Part shown: in pieces, positions 42,473 through 50,701 of the stretch | How positions within the stretch are numbered: position 1 is the first letter of the stretch | Layout: each line of letters starts with the position of its first letter | Origin: Mycolicibacterium tusciae | GTDB lineage: Bacteria > Actinomycetota > Actinomycetes > Mycobacteriales > Mycobacteriaceae | Length of the DNA stretch: 64,000 nucleotides | Reading direction: 5' to 3' | NCBI RefSeq assembly: GCF_002086795.1 | Contig: NZ_MVIM01000022.1 | Coordinates: forward strand, 34,926-98,925 | Translations under genes and position numbers: made by a program | The notes under the pieces: model-generated | Told to the model about the DNA's origin: nothing | Databases searched by the model: none | The model's input: the letters and a program-made list of their open reading frames with translations, nothing else

Positions 42473-43638
42473 TTCGCCGACTCCTTCTCCGGCGACCGCA
42501 GGAACTCACGCGCAGCCTTGCCGTAGGCGAGTAGTTGCTGACGCGCCGGGAACAGGCCCTGAGGCCGGAAGATCATCAGCGCGACGAGCGCCATCCCGAA
42601 GAACAGGTACTTGAGGTCGCCGAGATTGATGCCGAGGAATTCCACGCCCAGTAGGCGGTTCGGCAGATAGACGATGATGAACGCGCCGAACACCACGCCT
42701 AATTTGTTGCCCTGCCCGCCGAGCACCACCGCACACAGAAACAGCATCGAGTTGATGATGTTGAACGTCGGCGGTGCCACGTACTGCACTTGGCCGGCGT
42801 AGAGCGCTCCGGACAGCCCGCCGATGGCTGCGCCGATCACGAACGCCCACAACTTGAACTTGAACGCGTTGACGCCCATGACTTCCGCGGCGTCCTCGTC
42901 TTCGCGGATGGCTACCCAGGCCCGTCCGACCCGGCTGCGCTCCAGGTTTCCGACGAGCAGAAGAATGATGACGATCATCACGATGCCCAGCCAGAACCAC
43001 CAGGTGCCGTAATTCGCGTCGCCCGTCGAGTTTCCGCTGGAGAACACTCCGTCGGGCAACGCGTCGGTTTGGCCCACCCGCGGATAGGCCACCTCGTTGA
43101 GGCCGCGGGGACCGTTGGTGACGTCGGAAAGGTTGTCGGCCAGCAGCCGGATGATCTCGCCGAACCCGAGCGTGACGATGGCCAGGTAGTCACCGCGGAG
43201 TCGCAGCGTCGGCGAGCCGAGGATCAGTCCGCTCAAGGCGGTGATCGCCATCGCCAGCGGGACACACGCGAGCCACGCCCAACTCTCGTTGAACCAACCA
43301 TCCGGACCGGTCTGGTTCCAGGGGCTGTTCGGACTGGTCAGCAGCGCGACGGTGTAGGCGCCGACAGCGTAGAAGCCGACGTATCCGAGGTCGAGCAGAC
43401 CGGTCTGGCCCACCACGACGTTGAGGCCGATCGCGATGATCGCCACCATCGCGAACTGCGCCATCGTGCCGCCGAAGCTGATGTTCGGCGTGTTCAGGAA
43501 CGGCGGAGGGAACAGCGGCAGCAGCGCCAGCAGACCGAAGCCGATGACGCCGAAACCCCATTTCTGTACCCGGGACAGCCGATCCCACCACTGACGCAGC
43601 CCGTCGCCGGGCGCCATCAACCTGTCGGACAGACTCAT
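42469..43638 (-). CDS. livM: Branched-chain amino acid ABC transporter permease LivM
   Basis: A 389-residue integral membrane permease with about ten TM helices. It has the LivM hallmarks GLNVVVGQTGLLDLGYVGFYAVGAY and TLGFGEIIRLLADN plus an EAA-like loop (GRAWVAIREDEDAAEVMGVN). The ATG with GGAGAGG 3-4 nt upstream is preferred over a GTG four codons earlier. A TnpB element separates it from livH, so it may now depend on read-through across about 1.3 kb or on another promoter. Confidence 0.95.
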   Translation of the reverse strand: MSLSDRLMAPGDGLRQWWDRLSRVQKWGFGVIGFGLLALLPLFPPPFLNTPNISFGGTMAQFAMVAIIAIGLNVVVGQTGLLDLGYVGFYAVGAYTVALLTSPNSPWNQTGPDGWFNESWAWLACVPLAMAITALSGLILGSPTLRLRGDYLAIVTLGFGEIIRLLADNLSDVTNGPRGLNEVAYPRVGQTDALPDGVFSSGNSTGDANYGTWWFWLGIVMIVIILLLVGNLERSRVGRAWVAIREDEDAAEVMGVNAFKFKLWAFVIGAAIGGLSGALYAGQVQYVAPPTFNIINSMLFLCAVVLGGQGNKLGVVFGAFIIVYLPNRLLGVEFLGINLGDLKYLFFGMALVALMIFRPQGLFPARQQLLAYGKAAREFLRSPEKESAK

Positions 43639-43748
43639 CTGCCTCTCCACTCAAAGTCGGGGATCTTGGTAGCGGGAAGGAGGCCGGTATTGAGGGGTGC
43701 GGGAATGCCGAGAAGGCGGATGTCAGTGGTGATCATTAGGGTGCGGCT

Positions 43749-44933
43749 ATGTCGCGGTATCGACTGTCGCCGACCCCTGAGCAGCAGGCGAGGTTGTTGG
43801 CGCATTGTCGGGATGCGCGGTGTGTGTGGAATCTGGCGGTGGAGCAGCAACAGTGCTGGCAACCGGGCCGCAAGGCGCCCGGATATGTGGAGCAATGCGC
43901 CCAGTTGACGGATGCGCGCGCCGCGTACGAATGGCTTAGGGCCGGCAGTCAGACGGTGCAGCAGCAGGCGCTGCGGGATTTTGCACAAGCCATGCGGCAT
44001 TTCTTCGCAGGCACCCATAGACGTCCGAAATGGCGCAAAGCGGGTGTGCATGAGGGGTTTCGACAGGTAGCGGTGAAAGCACATCACGTCGAGAAGCTGA
44101 ATCGCCGCATCGGTCGTGTGTGGGTGCCCAAGGTCGGTTGGGTGCAATTTCGCCTTTCGCGACCGGTCCCAGCAGGAGTCAAGTCCTATCGGGTTACCCG
44201 TGATCGGGCTGGCCGGTGGCATGTCGCGTTCGCTCACATACCCGACCCGATCAGCGGTCGAGGCGACGGCAGCCTGGTCGGAATTGACCGCGGCGTGGCT
44301 GTCGCAGCCGCACTTTCTACCGGTGAACTCTTGCACGTCCCCGGTCTGACAAAGGGTGAGTCGAAACGGTTGAGGGTGTTGCAGCAACGGCTCGCTCGCA
44401 CCAAGCACGGCTCGAATCGCCGTGACGATACGAAACGCGCCATCGCGAAGTTGAAAGGCGGTGAAAAGGATCGGCGCAAGGACTGGGTAGAGAAGACGAC
44501 CACGGATCTCGCCCGCCGCTTTGACGTGATCAGGGTCGAGGCCCTCGACGTGCGGTCGATGACACGCTCCGCGCGCGGAACCATCGAGCAACCGGGAGTG
44601 CACGTCGCTCAAAAGCGTGGGCTCAACCGTGCGATCAGCCGCAGCGGTTGGGGGCTGCTGGTCACCCGCTTGCAGCAGAAGGCTTGCGGCCGGGTCGAGC
44701 AAGTGCCCGCTGCGTACACGTCGCAACGTTGCTCCGCGTGCGGGCACGTCGCACCCGGAAATCGTGAGAGCCAAGCGATCTTCGAGTGCCAAGCCTGCAA
44801 CGCCGGGCGGTGCAACGCCGATGTCAACGCAGCACGCAACATCGCCGCCGGACGGGCGGTGACAGCACGGGGAGACCTCGCCGATAGGCGGTCTGCGAAC
44901 CGTGAACCGCAACTCGCTACTCCTGCCCCGTAG
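43749..44933 (+). CDS. tnpB: TnpB, RNA-guided nuclease of an IS605/IS607-type element
   Basis: A 394-residue TnpB (OrfB). The N-terminal helical region has LSPTPEQQARLLAHCRDARCVWN. The RuvC catalytic residues are all present: Asp180 in VGIDRGV, Glu264 in IRVEALDV and Asp358 in NADVNAARN. The C-terminal Zn ribbon has CSACGHV and CQACNAGRC, and the motif SQRCSACG is kept. TnpB proteins are guided by an omega RNA copied from the element's 3' end and are ancestors of Cas12. All catalytic positions look intact, so the nuclease may be active. Confidence 0.92.
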   Translation: MSRYRLSPTPEQQARLLAHCRDARCVWNLAVEQQQCWQPGRKAPGYVEQCAQLTDARAAYEWLRAGSQTVQQQALRDFAQAMRHFFAGTHRRPKWRKAGVHEGFRQVAVKAHHVEKLNRRIGRVWVPKVGWVQFRLSRPVPAGVKSYRVTRDRAGRWHVAFAHIPDPISGRGDGSLVGIDRGVAVAAALSTGELLHVPGLTKGESKRLRVLQQRLARTKHGSNRRDDTKRAIAKLKGGEKDRRKDWVEKTTTDLARRFDVIRVEALDVRSMTRSARGTIEQPGVHVAQKRGLNRAISRSGWGLLVTRLQQKACGRVEQVPAAYTSQRCSACGHVAPGNRESQAIFECQACNAGRCNADVNAARNIAAGRAVTARGDLADRRSANREPQLATPAP

Positions 44934-44977
44934 GTAGTGGGATGGGTTGAAATCCCCGACGGAAGTCTGGGAGGACG
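44780..44977 (+). ncRNA. Candidate omega RNA region at the TnpB element right end
   Basis: By analogy with characterised TnpB systems, the guide RNA scaffold spans the end of tnpB and the element's right end. Here the last bases form a hairpin-capable tail (CCCCGACGGAAGTCTGGGAG). The guide would be read from bases just past 44977, which lie in the 3' end of livH. The extent is inferred, not seen. Confidence 0.4.
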
Positions 44978-46024
44978 TCAAGCTCTTGCCTTCCCGAGGC
45001 TTTCACCGAGTATTCCGGTCGGCCGGATCAGCAGCACCAGAACCAGGAGGACGAACGCCACCACGTCGCGCCACTGCGTACCGAACACCGCCTGCCCGTA
45101 GTTCTCCATGATCCCGAGCAGCAGGCCACCCAACAGCGCGCCCCGCAGGTTGCCGATACCACCGAGGACGGCGGCGGAGAAGGCCTTGATGCCGAGCAGG
45201 AATCCGCCGGAGTAAATGATCCCCTGCGGCACCTTCAACGTGTACAGCAGCGCGGCCGCCCCGGCGAGCAGACCACCGAGCAGAAACGTCGTCATGATGA
45301 TGCGTTCACGCGAGACACCCATCAGGGTCGCCGTGGTGGGGTCCTGGGCGACGGCGCGGATGCCCCGGCCGAACTTCGTTCGATTGATCGCCATATCGGT
45401 CAGCAGTGCGAAGATCAGCGCGGAGGCGACGATCACCAACGTGACGTTGGAGACGGTCGCACCGAAGATCGTGAACTGAGTCTTTGGCTGCATCAAGATG
45501 ATCGGCTGCTGAGCGTTGCTACCGCCGTAACCCGGGAGCAGCTTGGGCAGCACGAAGTGCACGAACTCCTGCAGCACGAACGACATACCGATCGCCGTGA
45601 TCAAGAACGTCAAGGATCGCGCCCCGCGTTTTCGCAGCGGCCGGTACGCGATGAACTCCAGGCCGACCGCCGCCGAACCCGAAACCAGCATCGCGAAAAG
45701 CATTGCGACGCCGAGATACAGCACCGTGAGCGCTACGCCTTTCTCGTAGTCGTTACCGCTCGGCGTGAAACCCAGGATGATGTCGAGGCAGAAATAGGCG
45801 CCGAACATACCGAGCATGAAGATCTCGGAATGCGCGAAGTTGATCAGACGGAGCACACCGAACACCAGTGTGTAGCCGACCGCCACCAGCGCGTAGATCG
45901 CGCCCCAGGACAGGCCGTCGATCGTCAACTGCCAGAAGCCATTTCGCAGGCCATCGAGATTGAAGGTGATGTTCGCGGCCAGACAGGCGTACTGGGCTCC
46001 GTGATCCACGCACTGGGAAATCAC
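44978..46024 (-). CDS. livH: Branched-chain amino acid ABC transporter permease LivH
   Basis: A 348-residue permease with about eight TM helices. LivH signatures include ALVAVGYTLVFGVLRLINFAHSEIFMLG and the loop GRGIRAVAQDPTTATLMGV. The first 15 residues (with two Cys) precede the usual N-terminus, but GTG 46024 has AAGGAG 9 nt upstream. The TGA stop lies at the junction with the TnpB element and may be contributed by it. Confidence 0.95.
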   Translation of the reverse strand: MISQCVDHGAQYACLAANITFNLDGLRNGFWQLTIDGLSWGAIYALVAVGYTLVFGVLRLINFAHSEIFMLGMFGAYFCLDIILGFTPSGNDYEKGVALTVLYLGVAMLFAMLVSGSAAVGLEFIAYRPLRKRGARSLTFLITAIGMSFVLQEFVHFVLPKLLPGYGGSNAQQPIILMQPKTQFTIFGATVSNVTLVIVASALIFALLTDMAINRTKFGRGIRAVAQDPTTATLMGVSRERIIMTTFLLGGLLAGAAALLYTLKVPQGIIYSGGFLLGIKAFSAAVLGGIGNLRGALLGGLLLGIMENYGQAVFGTQWRDVVAFVLLVLVLLIRPTGILGESLGKARA

Positions 46025-46106
46025 CGGCGGCGGCTCCTTGCAAAATCACTGTGCGAACGAGAACGCGCCCGAGCCCTCTGGTCTCGGACGCGTCTCGAGC
46101 AGCTTC

Positions 46107-47324
46107 CTACTGAACTTCGTAGATCCAGATCAATGTCGTGGTCAGCTCGCCCGTCGGGGTCCACTGGTACTTACGGCCGACGCCCTGGCCGTCGTAGGTA
46201 CGCACGAACTCCAGCAGGTCTGGCCGCGTGATCTTGCCGGAGTCGATGCCCTTCAGCATGATCGCGCCCAGATCGTAACCCTCGACGCTGTAGGTCCCCG
46301 GCTCCTGGTTGAACGCCTTCTTGTAGTCCTCGGCGAAGGTGCCGGTGGCGGGGCCGCAGGGGCAGGCCAGGATGGCGCCGCTGGACGCCTCACCCGCCTG
46401 CTTGACGAACTCGGGATCCTTGGTGCCGTCGGCGCTGACGAAGGTGCCCTCAAAGCCGCCGTCCTTGAGCTGCTGGACGAACGGAGCCGCCTCGGCGTAG
46501 TACCCGGCGAAGAACACCGAGTCTGGGCTGGCGCCCTTCACCTGCGTCACCGCGGCCGAGAAGTCCTTGTCACCCTTCTTCACCGAGATGTTGCACGCCG
46601 AATCGGCAACCGGGCCGAGCGTTTCCCGGACCGCCTGGGCCAGACCCAGACCGTAGTCAGTGCTGTCGTCCACCACGCACACCTTCTTGTGGCCCAGTGT
46701 GTTCTTCAAGTAGTTGGCAACCGACGGCCCCTGCACGCCGTCGTTGGCCAGCCCGCGGAAGAATGTCTTCCATCCCTTCTCCGAGAGCGTGACGTTGGTG
46801 GCCGACGCCGTGGCGGCAACCAGGCCGGCTTGGTTGAACACGTCGCCGGTGGCGTTGGTCTCGCCGGAGAAGGCCGGTCCGATCAGGCCGATGGTGAAGG
46901 CGTCGTTGATGATCTGCGGTGCGACCTGGGTGGCCTTCTGCGGATCACCTTCGGTGTCGAACGTCTTCAACTGCACCTGGCAGCCCTTGTTGGCGGCGTT
47001 GTGCTGGTCGACGGCGAGCTGGATGCCGTTCTTGATGTTGATACCCAGCGCGGCATCCGGTCCGTTCAGCGCGCCCGCCATAGCCAGGGACACCGGCGGG
47101 CACTGTGCGTTGCCGTCACCGGCGGGATCAAGCGGCGTCACACCCTCGGGTGGCTTGACCTCAGTGCCGTTCTCGTCGATCTGGACCTGCTCGACGATCT
47201 TCAGGTCACTGGGTGCCGCGCCGTCCTCGCTCGGCTCGGATTGTTGTTGGCAGCCGGCTATGCCGAGCACGACCAAACTTGCGCTACCGATAGCAAATGC
47301 TTTCCGTGCCACGCGACCGCGCAC
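46107..47324 (-). CDS. livJ: Branched-chain amino acid ABC transporter substrate-binding lipoprotein
   Basis: A 405-residue periplasmic-binding lipoprotein. The lipobox LGIAGC gives Cys25. A Ser/Glu-rich linker leads into a Peripla_BP_6 domain (INIKNGIQLAVDQHNAANKGC, VCVVDDSTDYGLGLAQAV, DSVFFAGYYAEAAPFVQQL). Cys residues in CPCGPATG suggest a disulfide. GTG start with GGAGGTGAAGC before it. First gene of the liv operon. Confidence 0.95.
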   Translation of the reverse strand: MRGRVARKAFAIGSASLVVLGIAGCQQQSEPSEDGAAPSDLKIVEQVQIDENGTEVKPPEGVTPLDPAGDGNAQCPPVSLAMAGALNGPDAALGINIKNGIQLAVDQHNAANKGCQVQLKTFDTEGDPQKATQVAPQIINDAFTIGLIGPAFSGETNATGDVFNQAGLVAATASATNVTLSEKGWKTFFRGLANDGVQGPSVANYLKNTLGHKKVCVVDDSTDYGLGLAQAVRETLGPVADSACNISVKKGDKDFSAAVTQVKGASPDSVFFAGYYAEAAPFVQQLKDGGFEGTFVSADGTKDPEFVKQAGEASSGAILACPCGPATGTFAEDYKKAFNQEPGTYSVEGYDLGAIMLKGIDSGKITRPDLLEFVRTYDGQGVGRKYQWTPTGELTTTLIWIYEVQ

Positions 47325-47522
47325 GCTTCACCTCCGGGTTTATGTTTTCGTCGGCATCATCGGCCCTGCCAGGTCGGCGCGGTCGGCGATGCTTCGGGAC
47401 GACCATAGCCAACACATGGCGGCAGTGCGTGATGTTGACGAAGGGACCGTGTCGATCTGCCCGGCAATCGGGCCAAACCGCAGCGTAGGAAACGAACAAT
47501 TAACGGTTGGCCGGGGTAATCG

Positions 47523-48155
47523 CTAGTTCGACGGGGATGCGTCGGTGGGCGTATCGAGGGTCTCCAGCACGACCTCAGCGACGCGCTTCATGGTGGTACG
47601 GCGATCCATCGCGGCGCGCTGAATCCACTTGAACGCCTCAGGTTCGGTCATCCCCTGGTTGGCTTGCAGCAAACCCTTCGCGCGCTCGACCAATTTTCGG
47701 GTCTCCAACCGATCCGACAGTTCGGCGACTTCATGCTCCAGTGCGGCGATTTCACTGAATCGACTCACCGCCACCTCGATGGCAGGAATGAGGTCGTTGA
47801 TGTTGAAAGGCTTGACCAGATACGCCATGGCGCCGGCGTCGCGGGCCCGCTCGACGAGCTCGCGCTGACTGAACGCGGTGAGAATGACGATCGGAGCGAT
47901 CCGCTTGTCCGCGATCTCCGATGCGGCATCGATACCGTCGCGACGAGGCATCTTCACGTCCATGATCACCAGGTCGGGCTTCAGGCTCTCGGCCAGGTCG
48001 ACGGCCTCCTGCCCGTCGCCGGCCTCGCCGACGATTTCGTAACCCTCTTCGCGCAGCATCTCGGCCAGGTCCATCCGGATGAGCGCTTCGTCTTCGGCGA
48101 CGAGAACGCGTCGTGGTTTCTCGATGCCGGCCGGTGACTCAGGAGGAACTGCCAT
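47523..48155 (-). CDS. pdtaR: ANTAR response regulator PdtaR
   Basis: A 210-residue antitermination regulator. The receiver domain has the acidic pocket VAEDE, phosphoacceptor Asp66 in VIMDVKMPRRDG, and Lys in YLVKPF. The C-terminal ANTAR RNA-binding domain (about 145-200) carries RKLVERAKGLLQ and EAFKWIQRAAMDRRTTMKRVAE. In M. tuberculosis PdtaR (Rv1626) is phosphorylated by PdtaS and controls transcripts through ANTAR stem-loops. PdtaS is not in this window. ATG 48155 gives the usual length. Confidence 0.96.
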   Translation of the reverse strand: MAVPPESPAGIEKPRRVLVAEDEALIRMDLAEMLREEGYEIVGEAGDGQEAVDLAESLKPDLVIMDVKMPRRDGIDAASEIADKRIAPIVILTAFSQRELVERARDAGAMAYLVKPFNINDLIPAIEVAVSRFSEIAALEHEVAELSDRLETRKLVERAKGLLQANQGMTEPEAFKWIQRAAMDRRTTMKRVAEVVLETLDTPTDASPSN

Positions 48156-48243
48156 GGAAGACATTGTGGCGGTAGCCGCCGCGATCAGCGACCTCGGGGG
48201 CATCCTCTATGGTGGAAGGCCGCTGCGTTCCGACGCGCCGAAC

Positions 48244-48317
48244 GCCCTCGTATCCCAATTGGCAGAGGAAACGGATTCAAAACCCGTCCAGTGTGAGTTC
48301 GAGTCTCACCGAGGGCA
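48244..48317 (+). tRNA. tRNA-Leu(CAA), short variable arm
   Basis: A 74-nt cloverleaf. The acceptor stem is GCCCTCG/CGAGGGC with discriminator A48317, and the T arm is GTGAG-TTCGAGT-CTCAC. The anticodon loop is TTCAAAA with anticodon CAA (codon UUG), closed by an A-C mismatch at the base of the loop. The variable loop is only about 5 nt, which is unusual since Leu tRNAs normally have a long arm. CCA is not encoded. Downstream lies a palindromic terminator. Confidence 0.85.
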
Positions 48318-48370
48318 CCCAGCACATCCCAACCGCTCGGGATGGCACGCCAGTCGCCATATTTGCGCAG

Positions 48371-48406
48371 ACCTGCTGCGGACCACATATGTGATCCGCA
48401 GCAGGT
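48371..48406. terminator. 36-bp near-perfect palindrome, bidirectional terminator
   Basis: Arms ACCTGCTGCGGA (48371-48382) and TCCGCAGCAGGT (48395-48406) are perfectly complementary. The centre CACATATGTG is itself palindromic. It lies between the 3' ends of the tRNA (plus) and the small minus-strand ORF, as expected for a shared terminator. Confidence 0.75.
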
Positions 48407-48416
48407 ACCCCTCGTT

Positions 48417-48677
48417 CTATGCTGCGATGAAGGGTTCGGAGACGGGCGACACGTTGCGGCTTCCCCCGTAGCCACCGCCGTCGGCCAAACCGTCCCCGCC
48501 GGGCAGAACCATCACGCGCGGCATGTTGATTCCTCGCGCCCAAAAGTCTTCGGCGACGTCCACATCCCTTAGCAGGAGCAAATTGTGGACGTGCCGATTC
48601 CGGACGGTCATAGAGTCCACGGCAACCTCCCGCGTGACGTCACATCGCGCCAGCCTACGGTCCCCGACGGGCCTCAT
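48417..48677 (-). CDS. Small hypothetical protein
   Basis: An 86-residue protein with no recognised family. The N-terminal 50 residues are charged and look like a compact domain (DVTREVAVDSMTVRNRHVHN then LLLLRDVDVAEDFWARGIN). The C-terminal 30 residues are Gly-rich (GGDGLADGGGYGGSRNVSP) with no Cys. AGGAG lies 5 nt before the ATG, and the gene ends just before the shared palindromic terminator; both support its being real. A leader-plus-Gly-rich-tail layout resembles some peptide precursors, but no modification enzyme is nearby. Confidence 0.5.
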   Translation of the reverse strand: MRPVGDRRLARCDVTREVAVDSMTVRNRHVHNLLLLRDVDVAEDFWARGINMPRVMVLPGGDGLADGGGYGGSRNVSPVSEPFIAA

Positions 48678-48939
48678 GACCACTCCTCGTCCTGTCCCAC
48701 ATCGAGCACTTCACGGGACGTGCGGATGAATTTATCGTATCGCTTCGAATCGCGTACCGGATATTGACAGATGAGTCGAAATTCTATTGCGCCGTACTGG
48801 ATACACGTCGCCGGGCGGACGTTCGGCCCAGTTGTGCCACGTGCGAACTATGCATTCTGGTTCAGATTTAGCAAAGAATTTAGCCGTTTAAATGGCTATC
48901 GTCCAAACTGACAAAACAATGCCACTTGGCTGAAGTATC

Positions 48940-48953
48940 ATGTTGTACAACAT
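48940..48953. repeat. 14-bp palindrome in the AT-rich region
   Basis: ATGTTGTACAACAT is perfectly self-complementary. It is operator-like in form but no gene start is within 100 bp. Confidence 0.45.
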
Positions 48954-49368
48954 ATTTCGGCACCGCCCAGAGCACAGCTTCCGATAACTACTCTGCAACT
49001 TACGATCTTGATAGTCGTTGGCAACATAGATAACCAACTTAATGTAACCTGACCGCCTTTTCGGCACGCCGGGTACCGATAAGCCGACTTATAGGTGTGC
49101 ATTCCGGTCGCAGTAAACGGTGCGTGTTCGAGGCCCAAGGAGCGCCGAGCGCCTGAGTCGGCAACGGATCTCGTAGACAGCGCGCAGCCCGATCCTGCGG
49201 TGCGCCGGCGGGACGCTTTCGGAAAGCAGTTTGTGCTCAAGCAAACAAATTGACTCGGACGCAATGGCAGAACGCATCCGCGAAGCAACAACAAGAGTCC
49301 ACAAAACGAACGGCCCTCAACTCCTCTCCTGCACCCCCGAAAGCCGCAGGTAGCTGCCACTTCGAAGC

Positions 49369-49374
49369 TAGGCT
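49369..49374 (+). promoter_or_regulatory. -10 box of the leaderless cyclase transcript
   Basis: TAGGCT, then 6 nt, then GTG 49381. It decides the start in favour of the second of two adjacent GTG codons. Confidence 0.6.
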
Positions 49375-49380
49375 CGGGTG

Positions 49381-50676
49381 GTGGCGATGAGAGGCCGGCC
49401 GGTGTGCGTGCCCGACGTGGCCGTGGAACGCCGCGGCCCCGGGCGCACCCGCCTCCTCTCCGAGCGCGCAGCCCGGCACCGGCGCGTGCTTGACGTGACC
49501 GCGATGATCAGTGCGGCGATCTCCGCGTTCTTCGGCATCCAGGGGCTCTTCATCGGTCAGGACTGGTGGGTCACCGCCATCAACCTGGGCAGCGCGGCCG
49601 TCTTCGTGATGATCCCGCGCATGTGCGGCATGGGCGAACTCGTCGCTCCCGTGGTGTTTTTCGTGATCTCGTACCTCACCATCACGGTGCTGTGCGTCTA
49701 TCTAGGCACGGGTTCGGGGCTGCAGTTCTATTTCGTCGTGGCCGCGGCCATCGTGTTGGTGATTCTCGGGCCCGACCACATTGTCCTGGCCTCCATACTG
49801 GCCGCTATCGGCGCCGCGACGGTGGTCCTGCTCGAGTTCTTCGTGCCCAACGACACCGGGACCCAGCCTCCATGGGCGTTCAAGGTCTCGTTCACGCTGA
49901 CAGTGATCACGGCGTGGATCCTCGTCATCGCGACCATCTGGTTCGCACTGCGCGAGATCCGCCGCACCCGAGAGGCCATGGACGCGGAGTACGAGCGATC
50001 CGAGCAACTGCTGACCAACATCCTGCCGGCGTCCATCGCCGAGCGGCTGAAGGATCCGTCGCGAAACATCATCGCCGACAAGTACGACGACGCCTCGATC
50101 CTGTTCGCAGACATCGCCGACTACACCAAACGTGCAAGCGACACCACGCCGAGCGACCTCGTGCGGTTTCTGGACCGGCTCTACACCGACCTCGACCTCC
50201 TGGTCGACAAGCACGGTCTGGAGAAGGTCAAGACCAGCGGCGACTCGTACATGGTGGTCAGCGGAGTGCCCGAGCCGCGGCCCGACCACATTGAGGCTTT
50301 GGCATGCCTGGCATTGGACATGGCCGAGGCCGTCGCCGATCTCAAAGACCCGAACGGACACGCAGTGCCGCTACGAATCGGCCTGGGGGCGGGGCCGGTG
50401 GTGGCGGGTGTCGTGGGCGCGCGCAAGTTCTTCTACGACGTCTGGGGTGACGCCGTGAACGTCGCGTCACGCATGGAAACCACGGATGTCGAGGGCCGGA
50501 TCCAGGTGCCGCAGGACGTGTACGAACGCCTGAACCACGCATTCGTACTCGAAGAGCGCGGTGGGGTCGACATCAAGGGCAAGGGCGTCATGCACACCTG
50601 GTACCTGGTCGCGCGTCGTGACGACGATGCCGTTCGAAACGCGGTAGAACAGGGCGCGGCCGCGGGTCGTTCCTAG
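49381..50676 (+). CDS. cya: Membrane-bound class III adenylate cyclase (Rv1625c-like)
   Basis: A 431-residue cyclase making cAMP. Six TM helices span about 38-200, then a linker with coiled-coil character (REIRRTREAMDAEYERSEQLL) leads to a catalytic domain (about 225-415). Metal-binding Asp244 (LFADIAD) and Asp288 (SGDSY) are present. Substrate-specifying Lys284 and Asp353 (DVWGD) indicate ATP, and transition-state Asn360 and Arg364 (NVASRME) are kept. These align with K296, D300, D365, N372 and R376 of Rv1625c, which works as a homodimer. Leaderless GTG start. Confidence 0.95.
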   Translation: MAMRGRPVCVPDVAVERRGPGRTRLLSERAARHRRVLDVTAMISAAISAFFGIQGLFIGQDWWVTAINLGSAAVFVMIPRMCGMGELVAPVVFFVISYLTITVLCVYLGTGSGLQFYFVVAAAIVLVILGPDHIVLASILAAIGAATVVLLEFFVPNDTGTQPPWAFKVSFTLTVITAWILVIATIWFALREIRRTREAMDAEYERSEQLLTNILPASIAERLKDPSRNIIADKYDDASILFADIADYTKRASDTTPSDLVRFLDRLYTDLDLLVDKHGLEKVKTSGDSYMVVSGVPEPRPDHIEALACLALDMAEAVADLKDPNGHAVPLRIGLGAGPVVAGVVGARKFFYDVWGDAVNVASRMETTDVEGRIQVPQDVYERLNHAFVLEERGGVDIKGKGVMHTWYLVARRDDDAVRNAVEQGAAAGRS

Positions 50677-50701
50677 GCTGAGCGCGGAGCGCGCGTGGGT
50701 C

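Larger units (their letters stand above)
43651..44977 (+). mobile_element. Solo-TnpB insertion element (IS200/IS605/IS607 type)
   Basis: The element sits exactly between livM and livH, which are otherwise adjacent operon genes. It carries only tnpB and no tnpA. Both ends share an inverted 9-mer, GTCGGGGAT at 43656-43664 and ATCCCCGAC at 44951-44959. The right end has the GC-rich stem-loop tail (GACGGAAGTCTGGGAGGACG) usual for mycobacterial TnpB elements. Boundaries are approximate to about 10 bp. It may be immobile without a helper transposase. Confidence 0.75.
48678..49380. other. AT-richer gene-poor stretch
   Basis: About 700 bp with no convincing gene. GC is visibly lower than in the rest of the window, especially at 48730-49050. 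It contains a 14-bp palindrome at 48940-48953 and TTGACA at 48764-48769 without a good -10 partner. A minus-strand reading frame at 48938-49360 has an unlikely composition. It could be remnant foreign DNA next to the tRNA, or hold an unrecognised RNA. Confidence 0.5.

Noticed and set aside
43635..44981. 448-codon open frame on the minus strand
   Set aside because: It is antisense to tnpB, whose catalytic motifs are intact; the antisense protein has no recognisable domain.
48938..49360. 140-codon minus-strand frame in the AT-rich stretch
   Set aside because: Cys- and Ser-rich mixture without ribosome site, domain or plausible composition.
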